Assembly (NCBI GenBank): GCA_903871865.1
Contig: CAIQIL010000605.1
Location: 1 to 6,225 of the forward strand
Reading direction: 5' to 3'
Source of the DNA: an uncultured Burkholderiales bacterium
GTDB taxonomy: Bacteria; Pseudomonadota; Gammaproteobacteria; Burkholderiales; Burkholderiaceae_C
Length of the DNA stretch: 6,225 bases
The notes under the pieces were generated by a model. That model saw only the letters and a program-made list of their open reading frames with translations. It made no database searches and was not told where the DNA came from. Positions 1-6,179 of this stretch are shown one piece after another. Made by a program: the position numbers and the translations under genes. Position 1 is the first letter of the stretch. The number at the start of each line of letters is the position of its first letter.

Positions 1-989
1 AAGAAGCCAGGGCGCTGGATGATTTTCAGCGTGGTCAGTCCACAGGCCGTGGCCACCGGGTTGCCCGACAGTGTGCCGGCCTGGTAGACCGGGCCCAGCG
101 GCGCCAGTTTGGACATCACCTCGCGCGAGGCTGCGAAGGCCGCCAGCGGCATGCCGCCGCCAATGACCTTGCCGAACACGCTGAGGTCGGGCGCGAAGCC
201 GGGAATGGCCTTTGCATAAATGCTCTGTGCGCTGCCCAGGGCCACGCGGAAGCCGCTCATGACCTCGTCGAACACCAGCATGGCGCCGTGCTGCGTGCAC
301 AGCTCGCGCAGGCGCTGCATGAAGGGCACGCTGGCGCGCACGAAGTTCATGTTGCCGGCGATGGGCTCGATCATCACGCAGGCGATCTCGCTGCCCTGGC
401 TGGCAAACGCTTCTTCGATTTGCGCGATGTTGTTGTACTCCAGCACGAGCGTGTGCTGCACCACCTCGGCGGGCACGCCCGCGCTGGTCGGGTGGCCGAA
501 GGTGGCCAGACCCGAGCCGGCCTTGACCAGCAGGGCGTCGGCGTGGCCGTGGTAGCAGCCTTCGAACTTGATGATTTTGTTGCGGCCGGTGAAGCCGCGC
601 GCCAGGCGGATGGCGCTCATGCCAGCTTCGGTGCCGGAGCTGACCAGGCGCACCTGCTCGGCACTCGGCACGAGCTTGAGGATTTCCTCGGCCAGCTCGA
701 CCTCGCGCTCGGTCGGGGCGCCGAAACTGAAGCCATCGAGTGCGGCCTTCTGCACCGCTGCCAGCACCTCGGGGTGGCCGTGGCCCAGGATCATCGGGCC
801 CCAGGAGCCGATGTAGTCGGTGTAGCGCGTGCCTTCGGCGTCCCAGAAGTAGGGGCCTTGGGCGCGCTGGACGAAGCGGGGTGTGCCGCCCACGGCCTTG
901 AAGGCGCGCACGGGCGAGTTCACACCGCCCGGGATGACGCGCTGGGCGCGTTCGAACAGGGCGGCGTTGCGCGAGGTGTCAGTGGACAT
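1..989 (-). CDS. hemL: Glutamate-1-semialdehyde 2,1-aminomutase (partial, 3' end outside window)
   Basis: A cytoplasmic PLP-dependent enzyme that converts glutamate-1-semialdehyde to 5-aminolevulinate in the C5 route to heme and other tetrapyrroles. 329 codons are visible; the family is about 430 residues, so roughly the last 100 are cut off by the left edge. Visible hallmarks are the N-terminal [13 protein letters not shown] (residues 18-30), the cofactor-phosphate loop [16 protein letters not shown] (117-132), [19 protein letters not shown] (142-160), the [13 protein letters not shown] segment (240-252), the Schiff-base lysine K274 in [10 protein letters not shown], and [10 protein letters not shown] (302-311). 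A short AKAIPGF insertion before the lysine region is, from memory, typical of Comamonadaceae. The ATG at 989 lies inside the end of the upstream thiD-like gene, and the only upstream Shine-Dalgarno-like bases are a weak GAG, so translation is probably coupled. Identification is very secure. Confidence 0.97.
   Translation of the reverse strand, partial: MSTDTSRNAALFERAQRVIPGGVNSPVRAFKAVGGTPRFVQRAQGPYFWDAEGTRYTDYIGSWGPMILGHGHPEVLAAVQKAALDGFSFGAPTEREVELAEEILKLVPSAEQVRLVSSGTEAGMSAIRLARGFTGRNKIIKFEGCYHGHADALLVKAGSGLATFGHPTSAGVPAEVVQHTLVLEYNNIAQIEEAFASQGSEIACVMIEPIAGNMNFVRASVPFMQRLRELCTQHGAMLVFDEVMSGFRVALGSAQSIYAKAIPGFAPDLSVFGKVIGGGMPLAAFAASREVMSKLAPLGPVYQAGTLSGNPVATACGLTTLKIIQRPGF
979..989 (-). 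other. 11-bp overlap of thiD-like stop and hemL start
   Basis: The 11 bases ATGTCCACTGA hold the hemL start codon at the left and the thiD-like stop codon at the right, in different frames. hemL has no strong ribosome binding site of its own, so this layout suggests translational coupling: ribosomes finishing the kinase would re-initiate on hemL. Confidence 0.85.
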
Positions 990-1941
990 TGCGGGAACTC
1001 GGGGGGGGAACGGAATCGTCCAGCGCGGGGTGGCCGGGCTCGGTGGCTTCTTCGCCTTCGGCAGGCGGCTCGCCAGGGGGCAGGGCCCAGAAGAAGCGGT
1101 CGGGCACCACGCCGCCCATGCCGGGGCGGAAGCCCGCGTCCAGCGACTGGTCCAGGAAGCTCAGGGCTTCGGAGACCGCCACGTCCAGCTCGGTGCCACT
1201 GGAAATGATGGCCGCCAGGGCCGCCGACAGCGTGTCGCCCGCGCCGACGAAGCTGGCCTCGAAACGCTCGAAGCGCTCACCGGCCACCGCGCCTTGCGCC
1301 GTCGCCAGCACGTTGTCGATGAACTGGTCGGGCAACTGCACGCCCGTCACCAGCACATAGCCCGCGCCCAGTTCGGCGGCGGCCACGGCCAGCTCGCGCG
1401 CCGAAGGCGGGCGCTCGGACTCCCAATCGGGCAGCAGGAAATCGGCCAGCGTGGTGTGGTTGCCCACCAGCACGTGGCTGGACGGCACGATCAGCTCGCG
1501 GAAGGCCTCCAGGTAGGCGCTTTGCGCGTCCTCTTCCATCCACGACAGGTTGGGCAGGTAGGACACCAGCGGCACGTCGGGGTAGTCCGAGATGATCTCG
1601 GCGACCACGCTCACGCCCTCGGCGCTGCCCAGGAAGCCGACCTTCCACGACGCGATGGTGGCATCTTCGAGGATGGAGCGCGCCTGCTCGGCGATGGCGT
1701 CGGCGTCGATCTCGACCGACTCGAACACCTCGGCGGTGTCGCGGATCAGCAGGCTGGTGATCACGGGCAGGGCGTGCGCGCCCATGGCCGCGATGGTGGC
1801 GATGTCGGCGGCGATGCCGGAGGCCCCGCTGGGGTCGTTGGCGTTGAAGCTCAAGACACAGGCCGGGGCGCCCGCGTCCTGGTCTGCGGGGTCGAGGGTC
1901 TCGTCAGAGACGTTCTGGGGGCCGGTCTGGGGGGCGTTCAT
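979..1941 (-). CDS. thiD: Divergent ThiD-like (HMP/HMP-P or pyridoxal-type) kinase, ribokinase fold
   Basis: A 320-residue ATP-dependent kinase of the ThiD/PdxK branch of the ribokinase superfamily. ThiD phosphorylates hydroxymethylpyrimidine and its phosphate for thiamine synthesis. Visible matches are the N-terminal substrate strand [19 protein letters not shown] (29-47; ThiD usually has AGSDSGGGAGIQAD), the region [11 protein letters not shown] (55-65), WKVGFLG (99-105, for the usual KxGM), VLVTG (196-200), and the C-terminal anion-hole motif [14 protein letters not shown] (231-244). Canonical ThiD has GTGCT with a catalytic Cys; here Asp236 takes its place, as in PfkB and PdxY-like enzymes, and the usual DPVM and TPNLPEA motifs are also altered. 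Residues before 27 and after about 288 are extra relative to a ThiD of about 266; the tail is acidic and proline-rich. A TTG at 1956 is an alternative start; neither start has a clear Shine-Dalgarno. The stop overlaps hemL, so the two are an operon. The fold is secure; the substrate is uncertain. Confidence 0.85.
   Translation of the reverse strand: MNAPQTGPQNVSDETLDPADQDAGAPACVLSFNANDPSGASGIAADIATIAAMGAHALPVITSLLIRDTAEVFESVEIDADAIAEQARSILEDATIASWKVGFLGSAEGVSVVAEIISDYPDVPLVSYLPNLSWMEEDAQSAYLEAFRELIVPSSHVLVGNHTTLADFLLPDWESERPPSARELAVAAAELGAGYVLVTGVQLPDQFIDNVLATAQGAVAGERFERFEASFVGAGDTLSAALAAIISSGTELDVAVSEALSFLDQSLDAGFRPGMGGVVPDRFFWALPPGEPPAEGEEATEPGHPALDDSVPPPSSRNVH
1001..1008. repeat. Homopolymeric G8/C8 tract in the 3' end of the thiD-like gene
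   Basis: Eight consecutive G on the plus strand (C8 in the coding strand) encode the PPP of the kinase tail, 11 bases before the hemL start codon. Such tracts are prone to slippage. Losing one C would move the reading frame into that of hemL with no stop between them. Confidence 0.9.
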
Positions 1942-1994
1942 GCGTGAGGTAAGCAATGTAAGAAGCGTGAGCCAGTGCCCGAGATGGACGCGGC

Positions 1995-2027
1995 TTCCTG
2001 CGGAATTCCCAGGAATCGCGCCGCAGG
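1995..2027. repeat. Nested inverted repeats, left part of the divergent region
   Basis: TTCCTG (1995-2000) pairs perfectly with CAGGAA (2010-2015) around a GGAATTCC palindrome (2002-2009). CCTGCGG (1997-2003) also pairs with CCGCAGG (2021-2027). The arms are mutually exclusive, which could mean an operator or an alternative-folding leader of the minus-strand transcript, or chance in GC-rich DNA. Confidence 0.5.
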
Positions 2028-2035
2028 CCCGTGGC

Positions 2036-2041
2036 TACAAT
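2036..2041 (+). promoter_or_regulatory. Candidate -10 element for rubredoxin (and perhaps pilGHIJ)
   Basis: TACAAT differs from the sigma-70 -10 consensus TATAAT at one base and would start transcription near 2048, about 26 bases before the preferred rubredoxin GTG. Positions 2012-2018, where a -35 box should be, do not resemble TTGACA, so the promoter may be weak or activator-dependent. This is a candidate from sequence likeness only. Confidence 0.35.
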
Positions 2042-2053
2042 GGGTTCATTGTA
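2036..2053. repeat. Perfect 7-bp dyad TACAATG-N4-CATTGTA
   Basis: The two arms (2036-2042 and 2047-2053) are perfect reverse complements with a GGTT centre. Each arm contains a TACAAT -10-like hexamer, one reading towards rubredoxin and the other towards the thiD-like gene. It may be an operator covering the promoter, or a back-to-back pair of -10 elements. Confidence 0.6.
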
Positions 2054-2067
2054 TTCAAGTGAACCCA
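2041..2067. repeat. Perfect 8-bp dyad TGGGTTCA-N11-TGAACCCA
   Basis: The arms at 2041-2048 and 2060-2067 are exact reverse complements separated by 11 bases, with arm centres 19 bases apart, so both lie on roughly the same DNA face (about two helical turns). This shape suits a dimeric regulator. It lies just downstream of the candidate -10, where a repressor could block rubredoxin/pil transcription. As RNA it could also form a hairpin ending just before the rubredoxin GTG start. The regulator is not recognised. Confidence 0.55.
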
Positions 2068-2073
2068 AGCGAC

Positions 2074-2247
2074 GTGAGCGACTTCTCAACCTGGATGTGC
2101 CTGATCTGTGGCTGGATTTACGACGAAGCTGCGGGCCTGCCCGAAGAAGGCATCGCCCCCGGCACGCGTTGGGCCGACGTTCCCATGAACTGGGTGTGTC
2201 CCGAATGCGGCGCGCGCAAGGACGATTTCGAGATGGTGCCGGTCTGA
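2074..2247 (+). CDS. rubA: Rubredoxin
   Basis: A 57-residue cytoplasmic one-iron electron carrier. Two metal-binding knuckles are clear: C9-L-I-C12-G and C42-P-E-C45-G, which hold one Fe by four cysteines. Between them are the conserved WIYDEAAG (14-21) and PGTRW (29-33), and the end is KDDFEMVPV. Length is usual for a rubredoxin. The start is uncertain: GTG at 2074 gives MSDFSTWMCLICG and is preferred; GTG at 2059 would add five residues and falls inside the dyad, while ATG at 2095 would begin one residue before the first cysteine. None has a strong Shine-Dalgarno. It lies 42 bases upstream of pilG on the same strand and may share its transcript. The electron donor and acceptor cannot be told from the sequence. 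Confidence 0.93.
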   Translation: MSDFSTWMCLICGWIYDEAAGLPEEGIAPGTRWADVPMNWVCPECGARKDDFEMVPV

Positions 2248-2275
2248 TGGCCGCTGCGCGCTCCCCTCAAGGGAT

Positions 2276-2280
2276 GGAGG
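2276..2280 (+). promoter_or_regulatory. Shine-Dalgarno GGAGG deciding the pilG start
   Basis: GGAGG ends nine bases before the GTG at 2290 and only three bases before the in-frame GTG at 2284. The spacing favours 2290 as the pilG start. It is one of the strongest ribosome binding sites in the window. Confidence 0.75.
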
Positions 2281-2289
2281 AAGGTGTCC

Positions 2290-2697
2290 GTGTCTGATTT
2301 CGACAAGCCGCAAGAGCCCGCAACCACCAAAGTCCTCGTCATCGACGACAGCAACACCATCCGGCGCAGCGCCGAAATCTTCCTCAAACAGGGCGGATAC
2401 GAGGTGGTGCTGGCCGAAGACGGCTTCGATGCGTTGTCAAAGGTCAACGATCACGCCCCAGATGTTATTTTTTGTGACATCTTGATGCCCCGCCTGGACG
2501 GCTACCAGACCTGCGCCATCATCAAACGCAACCCGCGTTTCGCCCGCACGCCGGTGATCATGCTGTCGTCCAAAGATGGCCTGTTCGACAAGGCCCGAGG
2601 CCGCATGGTGGGCTCGCAGGACTACCTGACCAAGCCCTTCACCAAAGACCAGTTGCTGCAGGCTGTCGCCCAATGCACCGCTCAGAATCAGGGATGA
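2290..2697 (+). CDS. pilG: Twitching-motility response regulator PilG (CheY-like)
   Basis: A 135-residue single-domain receiver. In the Pil-Chp system PilG is phosphorylated by the ChpA kinase and promotes pilus extension; in Pseudomonas it is also linked to cAMP signalling. The receiver is complete: acidic pocket D19-D20 in VLVIDDSNTIRR, phosphoacceptor D63 in FCDILMPRLDGYQTC, S93/S94 in VIMLSSKDG, and K115 in YLTKPF. The stretches MPRLDGYQTCAIIK and MLSSKDGLFDKARGRMVGS closely follow Pseudomonas PilG as I remember it, which separates it from PilH and generic CheY. A short N-terminal tail of about 13 residues precedes the fold. The GTG at 2290 is chosen by its GGAGG spacing. Codons 58-65, around D63, are unusually AT-rich and include a T6 run (2468-2473). 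Confidence 0.94.
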   Translation: MSDFDKPQEPATTKVLVIDDSNTIRRSAEIFLKQGGYEVVLAEDGFDALSKVNDHAPDVIFCDILMPRLDGYQTCAIIKRNPRFARTPVIMLSSKDGLFDKARGRMVGSQDYLTKPFTKDQLLQAVAQCTAQNQG

Positions 2698-2805
2698 CCT
2701 GGGTTCAACGGTGTCCGTGGGTGTCACCCATTGCCGCCAGAATGTGAGTTCCACGCCGCAGGCGGAGCCCGGGGATGACGCAGGGCGGCGTTTCATGAGG
2801 TTCCT
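2698..2805 (+). other. pilG-pilH spacer, no gene, one near-palindrome
   Basis: This 108-bp gap is the longest inside the pil cluster. It contains TGGGTG-T-CACCCA at 2718-2730 (six-base perfect arms around one base) and an extra TGGGTTCA at 2700-2707, identical to an arm of the dyad upstream of rubredoxin. No T-run follows the palindrome, so it is not a standard intrinsic terminator, and no good promoter hexamers are visible. A GAGG at 2797-2800 serves pilH. Confidence 0.5.
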
Positions 2806-3171
2806 ATGCCAATCCAGAAGATTCTGCTCGTTGACGACTCCAAGACCGAACTGCATGTGCTGTCGGAGTTGCTGACCAAGCGCGGCTACAAAGTGCGCAC
2901 CGCCGAAAACGGCGAAGAGGCGCAGCGCCGTCTGGCAGAGGAGAAGCCCGACCTCATCATCATGGACGTGGTGATGCCCGGCCAGAACGGCTTCCAGCTG
3001 ACCCGTGCCATCACCCGCGACCCGCTGTTCGCCAGCGTGCCGGTGATCATCTGCTCCAGCAAGAACCAGGAAACCGACCGGGTCTGGGGCATGCGCCAGG
3101 GCGCACGCGACTACGTCGTCAAGCCCGTCAACCCCGAAGAGCTGCTGTCCAAGATCAAGGCCTTCGGCTGA
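2806..3171 (+). CDS. pilH: Twitching-motility response regulator PilH (CheY-like)
   Basis: A 121-residue single-domain receiver, the second response regulator of the Pil-Chp pathway. In Pseudomonas PilH opposes PilG, either favouring pilus retraction or acting as a phosphate sink. Receiver residues present are D10-D11 in ILLVDDSKTE, phosphoacceptor D54 in IIMDVVMPGQNGFQ, S84/S85 in VIICSSKNQETD, and K106 in YVVKPV. The segment NQETDRVWGMRQGARDY with its tryptophan (W94) is the PilH signature as I remember it and is absent from PilG. It begins at ATG 2806, five bases after GAGG. pilI follows after only 15 bases, so the two are almost certainly cotranscribed. Confidence 0.95.
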   Translation: MPIQKILLVDDSKTELHVLSELLTKRGYKVRTAENGEEAQRRLAEEKPDLIIMDVVMPGQNGFQLTRAITRDPLFASVPVIICSSKNQETDRVWGMRQGARDYVVKPVNPEELLSKIKAFG

Positions 3172-3186
3172 TCCGGGGGCACGCAG

Positions 3187-3762
3187 ATGGCCAACAAGGA
3201 CGCCCTGAGGGAGCTGCAGCAACGGCTGGCCCAGCGCCTGCAGACGGTGCGCGAACAAGCCCCGACCCGCAACTGGCTGGCCGTGGAGATGGCCGGCCAC
3301 GGCTTCTTGCTGCCGCTGGACCAGGCCGGTGAAATCTTCCCGCTGTCGGCCGTGCACGCTGTGCCGCACAGCCAGCCCTGGTTCCTGGGCGTGGCCAACC
3401 TGCGCGGCCAGCTGCATGGCGTGATCGACCTGGCGGGCTTCGTTGGCTTGCCGCGCGACCCCTCCCGCAGCACACCGCGCGCCCAGCTGGCCGCCCCCGC
3501 CCGCGACACCCGCGAGGTCCGCGAAGGCGCCCGCCTGGTGGCGTTCAACGGCAAGCTGCAGGTCAACGCGGCCTTGCTGATCGACCGCCTGCTGGGCCTG
3601 CGCAATGCCAGCGCGTTGCAGCCCGCGCCCGCCGCCGAAGAGGCCGGCAAACCCCATTTCATTGGCCAGCAGATGGCCGATGCCCAGGGCCGCATCTGGT
3701 ACGAGCTGGACTTGGCGGCACTGGCCGCCGACGAAGCCTTCGCGCGCATTGACGCGCATTGA
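3187..3762 (+). CDS. pilI: CheW-type coupling protein PilI
   Basis: A 191-residue cytoplasmic adaptor that joins the PilJ receptor to the ChpA-type kinase. A CheW domain spans about residues 28-182: NWLAVEMAGHGFLLPLDQAGEI (read as two beta strands), then VHAVPHSQPWFLGVANLRGQ (57-75) holding the conserved NLRG at 71-74, and GVIDLAGFVGL (78-88). A helical, Q/R-rich N-terminus (about 1-27) precedes it. A stretch rich in R, P and A (89-115) looks like a flexible loop inside the domain. The start is ATG 3187, seven bases after a GGGGG that could act as a weak Shine-Dalgarno. The C-terminus is encoded by a tandem 10-bp repeat that runs across the stop codon, so its exact end may vary between strains. 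pilJ starts 59 bases later. Confidence 0.92.
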   Translation: MANKDALRELQQRLAQRLQTVREQAPTRNWLAVEMAGHGFLLPLDQAGEIFPLSAVHAVPHSQPWFLGVANLRGQLHGVIDLAGFVGLPRDPSRSTPRAQLAAPARDTREVREGARLVAFNGKLQVNAALLIDRLLGLRNASALQPAPAAEEAGKPHFIGQQMADAQGRIWYELDLAALAADEAFARIDAH

Positions 3763-3772
3763 TGCGCATCGA
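3743..3772 (+). repeat. Tandem 10-bp repeat across the pilI stop codon
   Basis: Three consecutive units: CGCGCATTGA (3743-3752), an exact second copy (3753-3762) and TGCGCATCGA (3763-3772, two differences). The pilI TGA is the last three bases of unit two. Because 10 is not a multiple of three, gain or loss of a unit changes the reading frame at the pilI end. Confidence 0.85.
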
Positions 3773-3821
3773 GCCCCGTGGCCTGCACACCGAATCATTC
3801 TGAAGTCATTGGAGAGCGAGC

Positions 3822-6155
3822 ATGAGTTTCCTGAGCCGTTTCAAGGAACTGGGCAAATCACAGGACCGTGACGAGGTCCAGCCTGAGGCCCTGAGCACGG
3901 AAGGCATGGTGACCGCCGCGGGTGTGCAGATGGTGGACACGCAGGCCTCGCCCTCAACCCTCCAGGGCGGCGCGACCACCACCTCGGACTCGATCATCTC
4001 GGAAGCCGCGCCCTCGCAGTTCCCCGACGACTACAACGAAACCCGCCTGCACCCCGATGTCGACGGCCTGCCCGCCAACGAGGCCCGCTCCGGCCTGCCC
4101 CTGATCGGCCACCTGCGCCTGGACCGCCAGCAGCGCGTGCTGGGTGCCACGCTGGCCGTGGGCGTGCTGGGCCTGATGCTCAGCGCCTTCCTGTCGGTGA
4201 ACTCCGCAGACCGCCGCGCCGCGCAGACCGGCGCCACCGGTCAGGCGCTGATGCAGTCGCAACGCCTGGCCAAGTCGGTCTCGCAGGCCTTGATCGGCCG
4301 CGCGCAGGCTTTCGCCGAGGTGTCGGACAGCGCCAAGGTGCTGGCCAGCAACGTGCGCGGCCTGGCCCAGGGAGACAGCGGCATGGGCCTCAACCAGGTG
4401 CAGGGCGGGGCGCAAGAGGCGCTCAATGGCCTGATCCCGCTGGTGGACCGCGCCGAGAAGAACGCCAACTTCGTGCTCTCGCAGAAGCAGACGCTGACCC
4501 AGGTGAGCTCGGCGCTGCGCGAGGTCAACGGGCAGTCCTCCGAGCTGCTGGACCTGGCCGAAGGCATCGCCTCGGCCCGCATCGAGAAGGGCGGCGTGAG
4601 CCCTGCCGAGTCCTTGTCGCTGAACCAGCTGGTCATGCTGACCCAGCGCATCGGCAAATCGGCCAACGAATTCCTGACCGTGGAAGGCGTGTCCACCGAG
4701 GCCGTGTTCCTGCTGGGCAAGGACCTCAACGCCTTCAAGGAAATCGCCGAAGGCCTGCTCAACGGCAACCAGGAGCTCAAGCTCGTGGCCTCCCGCGACC
4801 CGGTGGTGCGCGAGCAGCTGGACGCGCTGCTGAAGATTTTCGAGCGCACCCGCACGCAGTCCACCTTCATCCTGGGTTCGCTGCAAGGCCTGGTGGCCGC
4901 GCGCGACGCACAGGTGGCCGTGATCGACGACTCCGAGCCGCTGCGCAAGGGCCTGGAAGACGTGCAACGCAAGCTGACCGAAGGCGCCGGCATCGGTGGC
5001 CTGAACGTGGCGCTGATCCTGGTCTTCCTGCTGGTGACGGCGGCTGCCGCGTATGGCCTGCTGCGCGTCTTCCTGACCGACCAGCGCCAGCGCGCCCTGG
5101 TGGCCGAAGCCCAACGCCAGGAAGCCGAACGCCAGGAGCGCGAGGCCAAGCGCGTCAACGACGCGACCCAGGCGGCCATTCTGCGGCTGATGAACGAGTT
5201 GCAGATGGTGGCCGAAGGTGACCTGACGCAACAGGCCACGGTGACGGAAGACATCACCGGCGCCATCGCCGACTCGGTGAACTTCACGGTGGAAGAGCTG
5301 CGCACCCTGGTGGCCCAGGTGCAGGGCGCGGTGTCGCGGGTGTCGGACACGACCGGCCAGGTGGAGTCCACCTCGACCGAGCTGCTGGCCGCCTCCGACG
5401 AGCAGCTGCGCGAGATCCGCGAAACCGGCGAGTCCGTGCTGCAGATGGCGGGCCGAATCAACGAGGTGTCGGCGCAAGCCCAGCACACGGCCGACGTGGC
5501 GCGCCAGTCGCTGGCCGCGGCCGACTCCGGCCTGGCCGCCGTGCAGAACGCCATCGGCGGCATGAACACCATCCGCGAGCAGATCCAGGAAACCTCCAAG
5601 CGCATCAAGCGGCTGGGCGAGTCGTCGCAGGAAATCGGCGAAATCACCGAACTGATCTCTGACATCACCGAGCAGACCAACGTGCTGGCCCTGAACGCCG
5701 CCATCCAGGCCGCGTCGGCAGGGGAAGCCGGTCGCGGTTTCTCGGTGGTGGCCGAGGAAGTGCAGCGATTGGCCGAACGCTCGGCCGACGCGACCAGCGA
5801 AATTGCCGCGCTGGTGCGCACCATCCAGACCGACACCCAGGACGCCGTGGCCGCCATGGAGCGCTCCACGCAGGGTGTGGTCGAAGGGGCCCGCCTGTCG
5901 GACGCCGCCGGTTCCGCGCTGGGCGACATCGACCGCGTGTCGCGCCGCCTGGCCGAGCTGATCGAGCAGATTTCCTCGCAGGCCCTGCGCGAGGCCGCAT
6001 CGGCCAACGTGGTGGTGTCGAACATCCAGCACATTTTTGCCGTGACCGAGCAGACGGGCGAAGGCACGCGCTCCACCGCCCAACTGGTGCGCGAGTTGGC
6101 CAAGACCGCCGATGAGCTGCAGCAATCGGTGGCCCGCTTCAAGATTTCGGCCTGA
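3822..6155 (+). CDS. pilJ: Type IV pilus methyl-accepting chemoreceptor PilJ
   Basis: A 777-residue inner-membrane chemoreceptor that senses pilus or surface signals and controls the attached kinase through PilI. Order of parts: a long cytoplasmic N-terminus (1-105, rich in S, T, D and P); membrane segment 1 (about 106-126); a periplasmic region (127-393) with two related PilJ-type helical modules, marked by QSQRLAKS (145-152) and LTQRIGKS (273-280); membrane segment 2 (about 394-416); a charged linker with 5-residue repeats (418-447); a HAMP-like segment (about 456-500); and a long signalling coiled coil. The hairpin tip that contacts PilI and the kinase is [24 protein letters not shown], split as 617-640, followed by [13 protein letters not shown]. 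The C-terminus, RFKISA, has no CheR/CheB-binding pentapeptide. Pseudomonas PilJ is about 680 residues with its first membrane segment near the N-terminus, so the extra length here is mostly the leading tail. The ATG is preceded by GGAG with seven bases of spacing. Confidence 0.95.
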   Translation: MSFLSRFKELGKSQDRDEVQPEALSTEGMVTAAGVQMVDTQASPSTLQGGATTTSDSIISEAAPSQFPDDYNETRLHPDVDGLPANEARSGLPLIGHLRLDRQQRVLGATLAVGVLGLMLSAFLSVNSADRRAAQTGATGQALMQSQRLAKSVSQALIGRAQAFAEVSDSAKVLASNVRGLAQGDSGMGLNQVQGGAQEALNGLIPLVDRAEKNANFVLSQKQTLTQVSSALREVNGQSSELLDLAEGIASARIEKGGVSPAESLSLNQLVMLTQRIGKSANEFLTVEGVSTEAVFLLGKDLNAFKEIAEGLLNGNQELKLVASRDPVVREQLDALLKIFERTRTQSTFILGSLQGLVAARDAQVAVIDDSEPLRKGLEDVQRKLTEGAGIGGLNVALILVFLLVTAAAAYGLLRVFLTDQRQRALVAEAQRQEAERQEREAKRVNDATQAAILRLMNELQMVAEGDLTQQATVTEDITGAIADSVNFTVEELRTLVAQVQGAVSRVSDTTGQVESTSTELLAASDEQLREIRETGESVLQMAGRINEVSAQAQHTADVARQSLAAADSGLAAVQNAIGGMNTIREQIQETSKRIKRLGESSQEIGEITELISDITEQTNVLALNAAIQAASAGEAGRGFSVVAEEVQRLAERSADATSEIAALVRTIQTDTQDAVAAMERSTQGVVEGARLSDAAGSALGDIDRVSRRLAELIEQISSQALREAASANVVVSNIQHIFAVTEQTGEGTRSTAQLVRELAKTADELQQSVARFKISA
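5106..5150 (+). repeat. 15-bp tandem repeat in the PilJ linker
   Basis: GAAGCCCAACGCCAG (5106-5120) and GAAGCCGAACGCCAG (5121-5135) differ at one base; a degenerate third unit follows to 5150. They encode [15 protein letters not shown] (residues 429-443), a charged helix between the second membrane segment and the HAMP-like region. Copy-number change would keep the frame but shift the helix by five residues. Confidence 0.8.
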
Positions 6156-6179
6156 CCCCGAACAAGGGACACCAACGCC

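Larger units (their letters stand above)
1942..2073. promoter_or_regulatory. Divergent intergenic region between thiD-like/hemL and rubredoxin/pil genes
   Basis: About 130 bp separate two gene units that run away from each other, so promoters for both should lie here. The region holds no supported gene. It holds at least four perfect inverted repeats (separate entries and findings) and one -10-like TACAAT in each direction. No convincing -35 TTGACA-type hexamer is visible for either direction. The minus-strand leader also has a TACATT at 1960-1955, only about 14 bases before the thiD-like ATG, so it could produce only a very short leader. Confidence 0.6.

Noticed and set aside
288..1947. Long plus-strand open frames opposite hemL and the thiD-like gene
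   Set aside because: Both minus-strand genes have strong family motifs; the plus frames are H/G/A/R-rich without motifs or ribosome binding sites.
1939..1956. TTG at 1956 as the thiD-like start
   Set aside because: It would add only five residues of no family likeness and has no Shine-Dalgarno; ATG at 1941 is preferred, though it too lacks a good ribosome site.
2261..2280. Possible hairpin hiding the pilG ribosome binding site (CCC/GGG and CTCC/GGAG pairing)
   Set aside because: The helix would be three to four base pairs with bulges, too weak to claim as a regulatory structure.
2283..2719. Ten-base GGTGTCCGTG repeated at 2283-2292 and 2710-2719, flanking pilG
   Set aside because: A ten-base direct match somewhere in 6 kb of GC-rich DNA is expected many times by chance; no further similarity surrounds it.
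2718..2780. Possible intrinsic terminator after pilG
   Set aside because: The palindrome has a one-base centre and no following T-run, and the next gene is functionally linked, so termination here is not supported.
2437..3798. Open frame of about 450 codons on the minus strand opposite pilG, pilH and pilI
   Set aside because: It spans three well-identified genes and their gaps and shows no recognisable domain; it is a GC-bias shadow.
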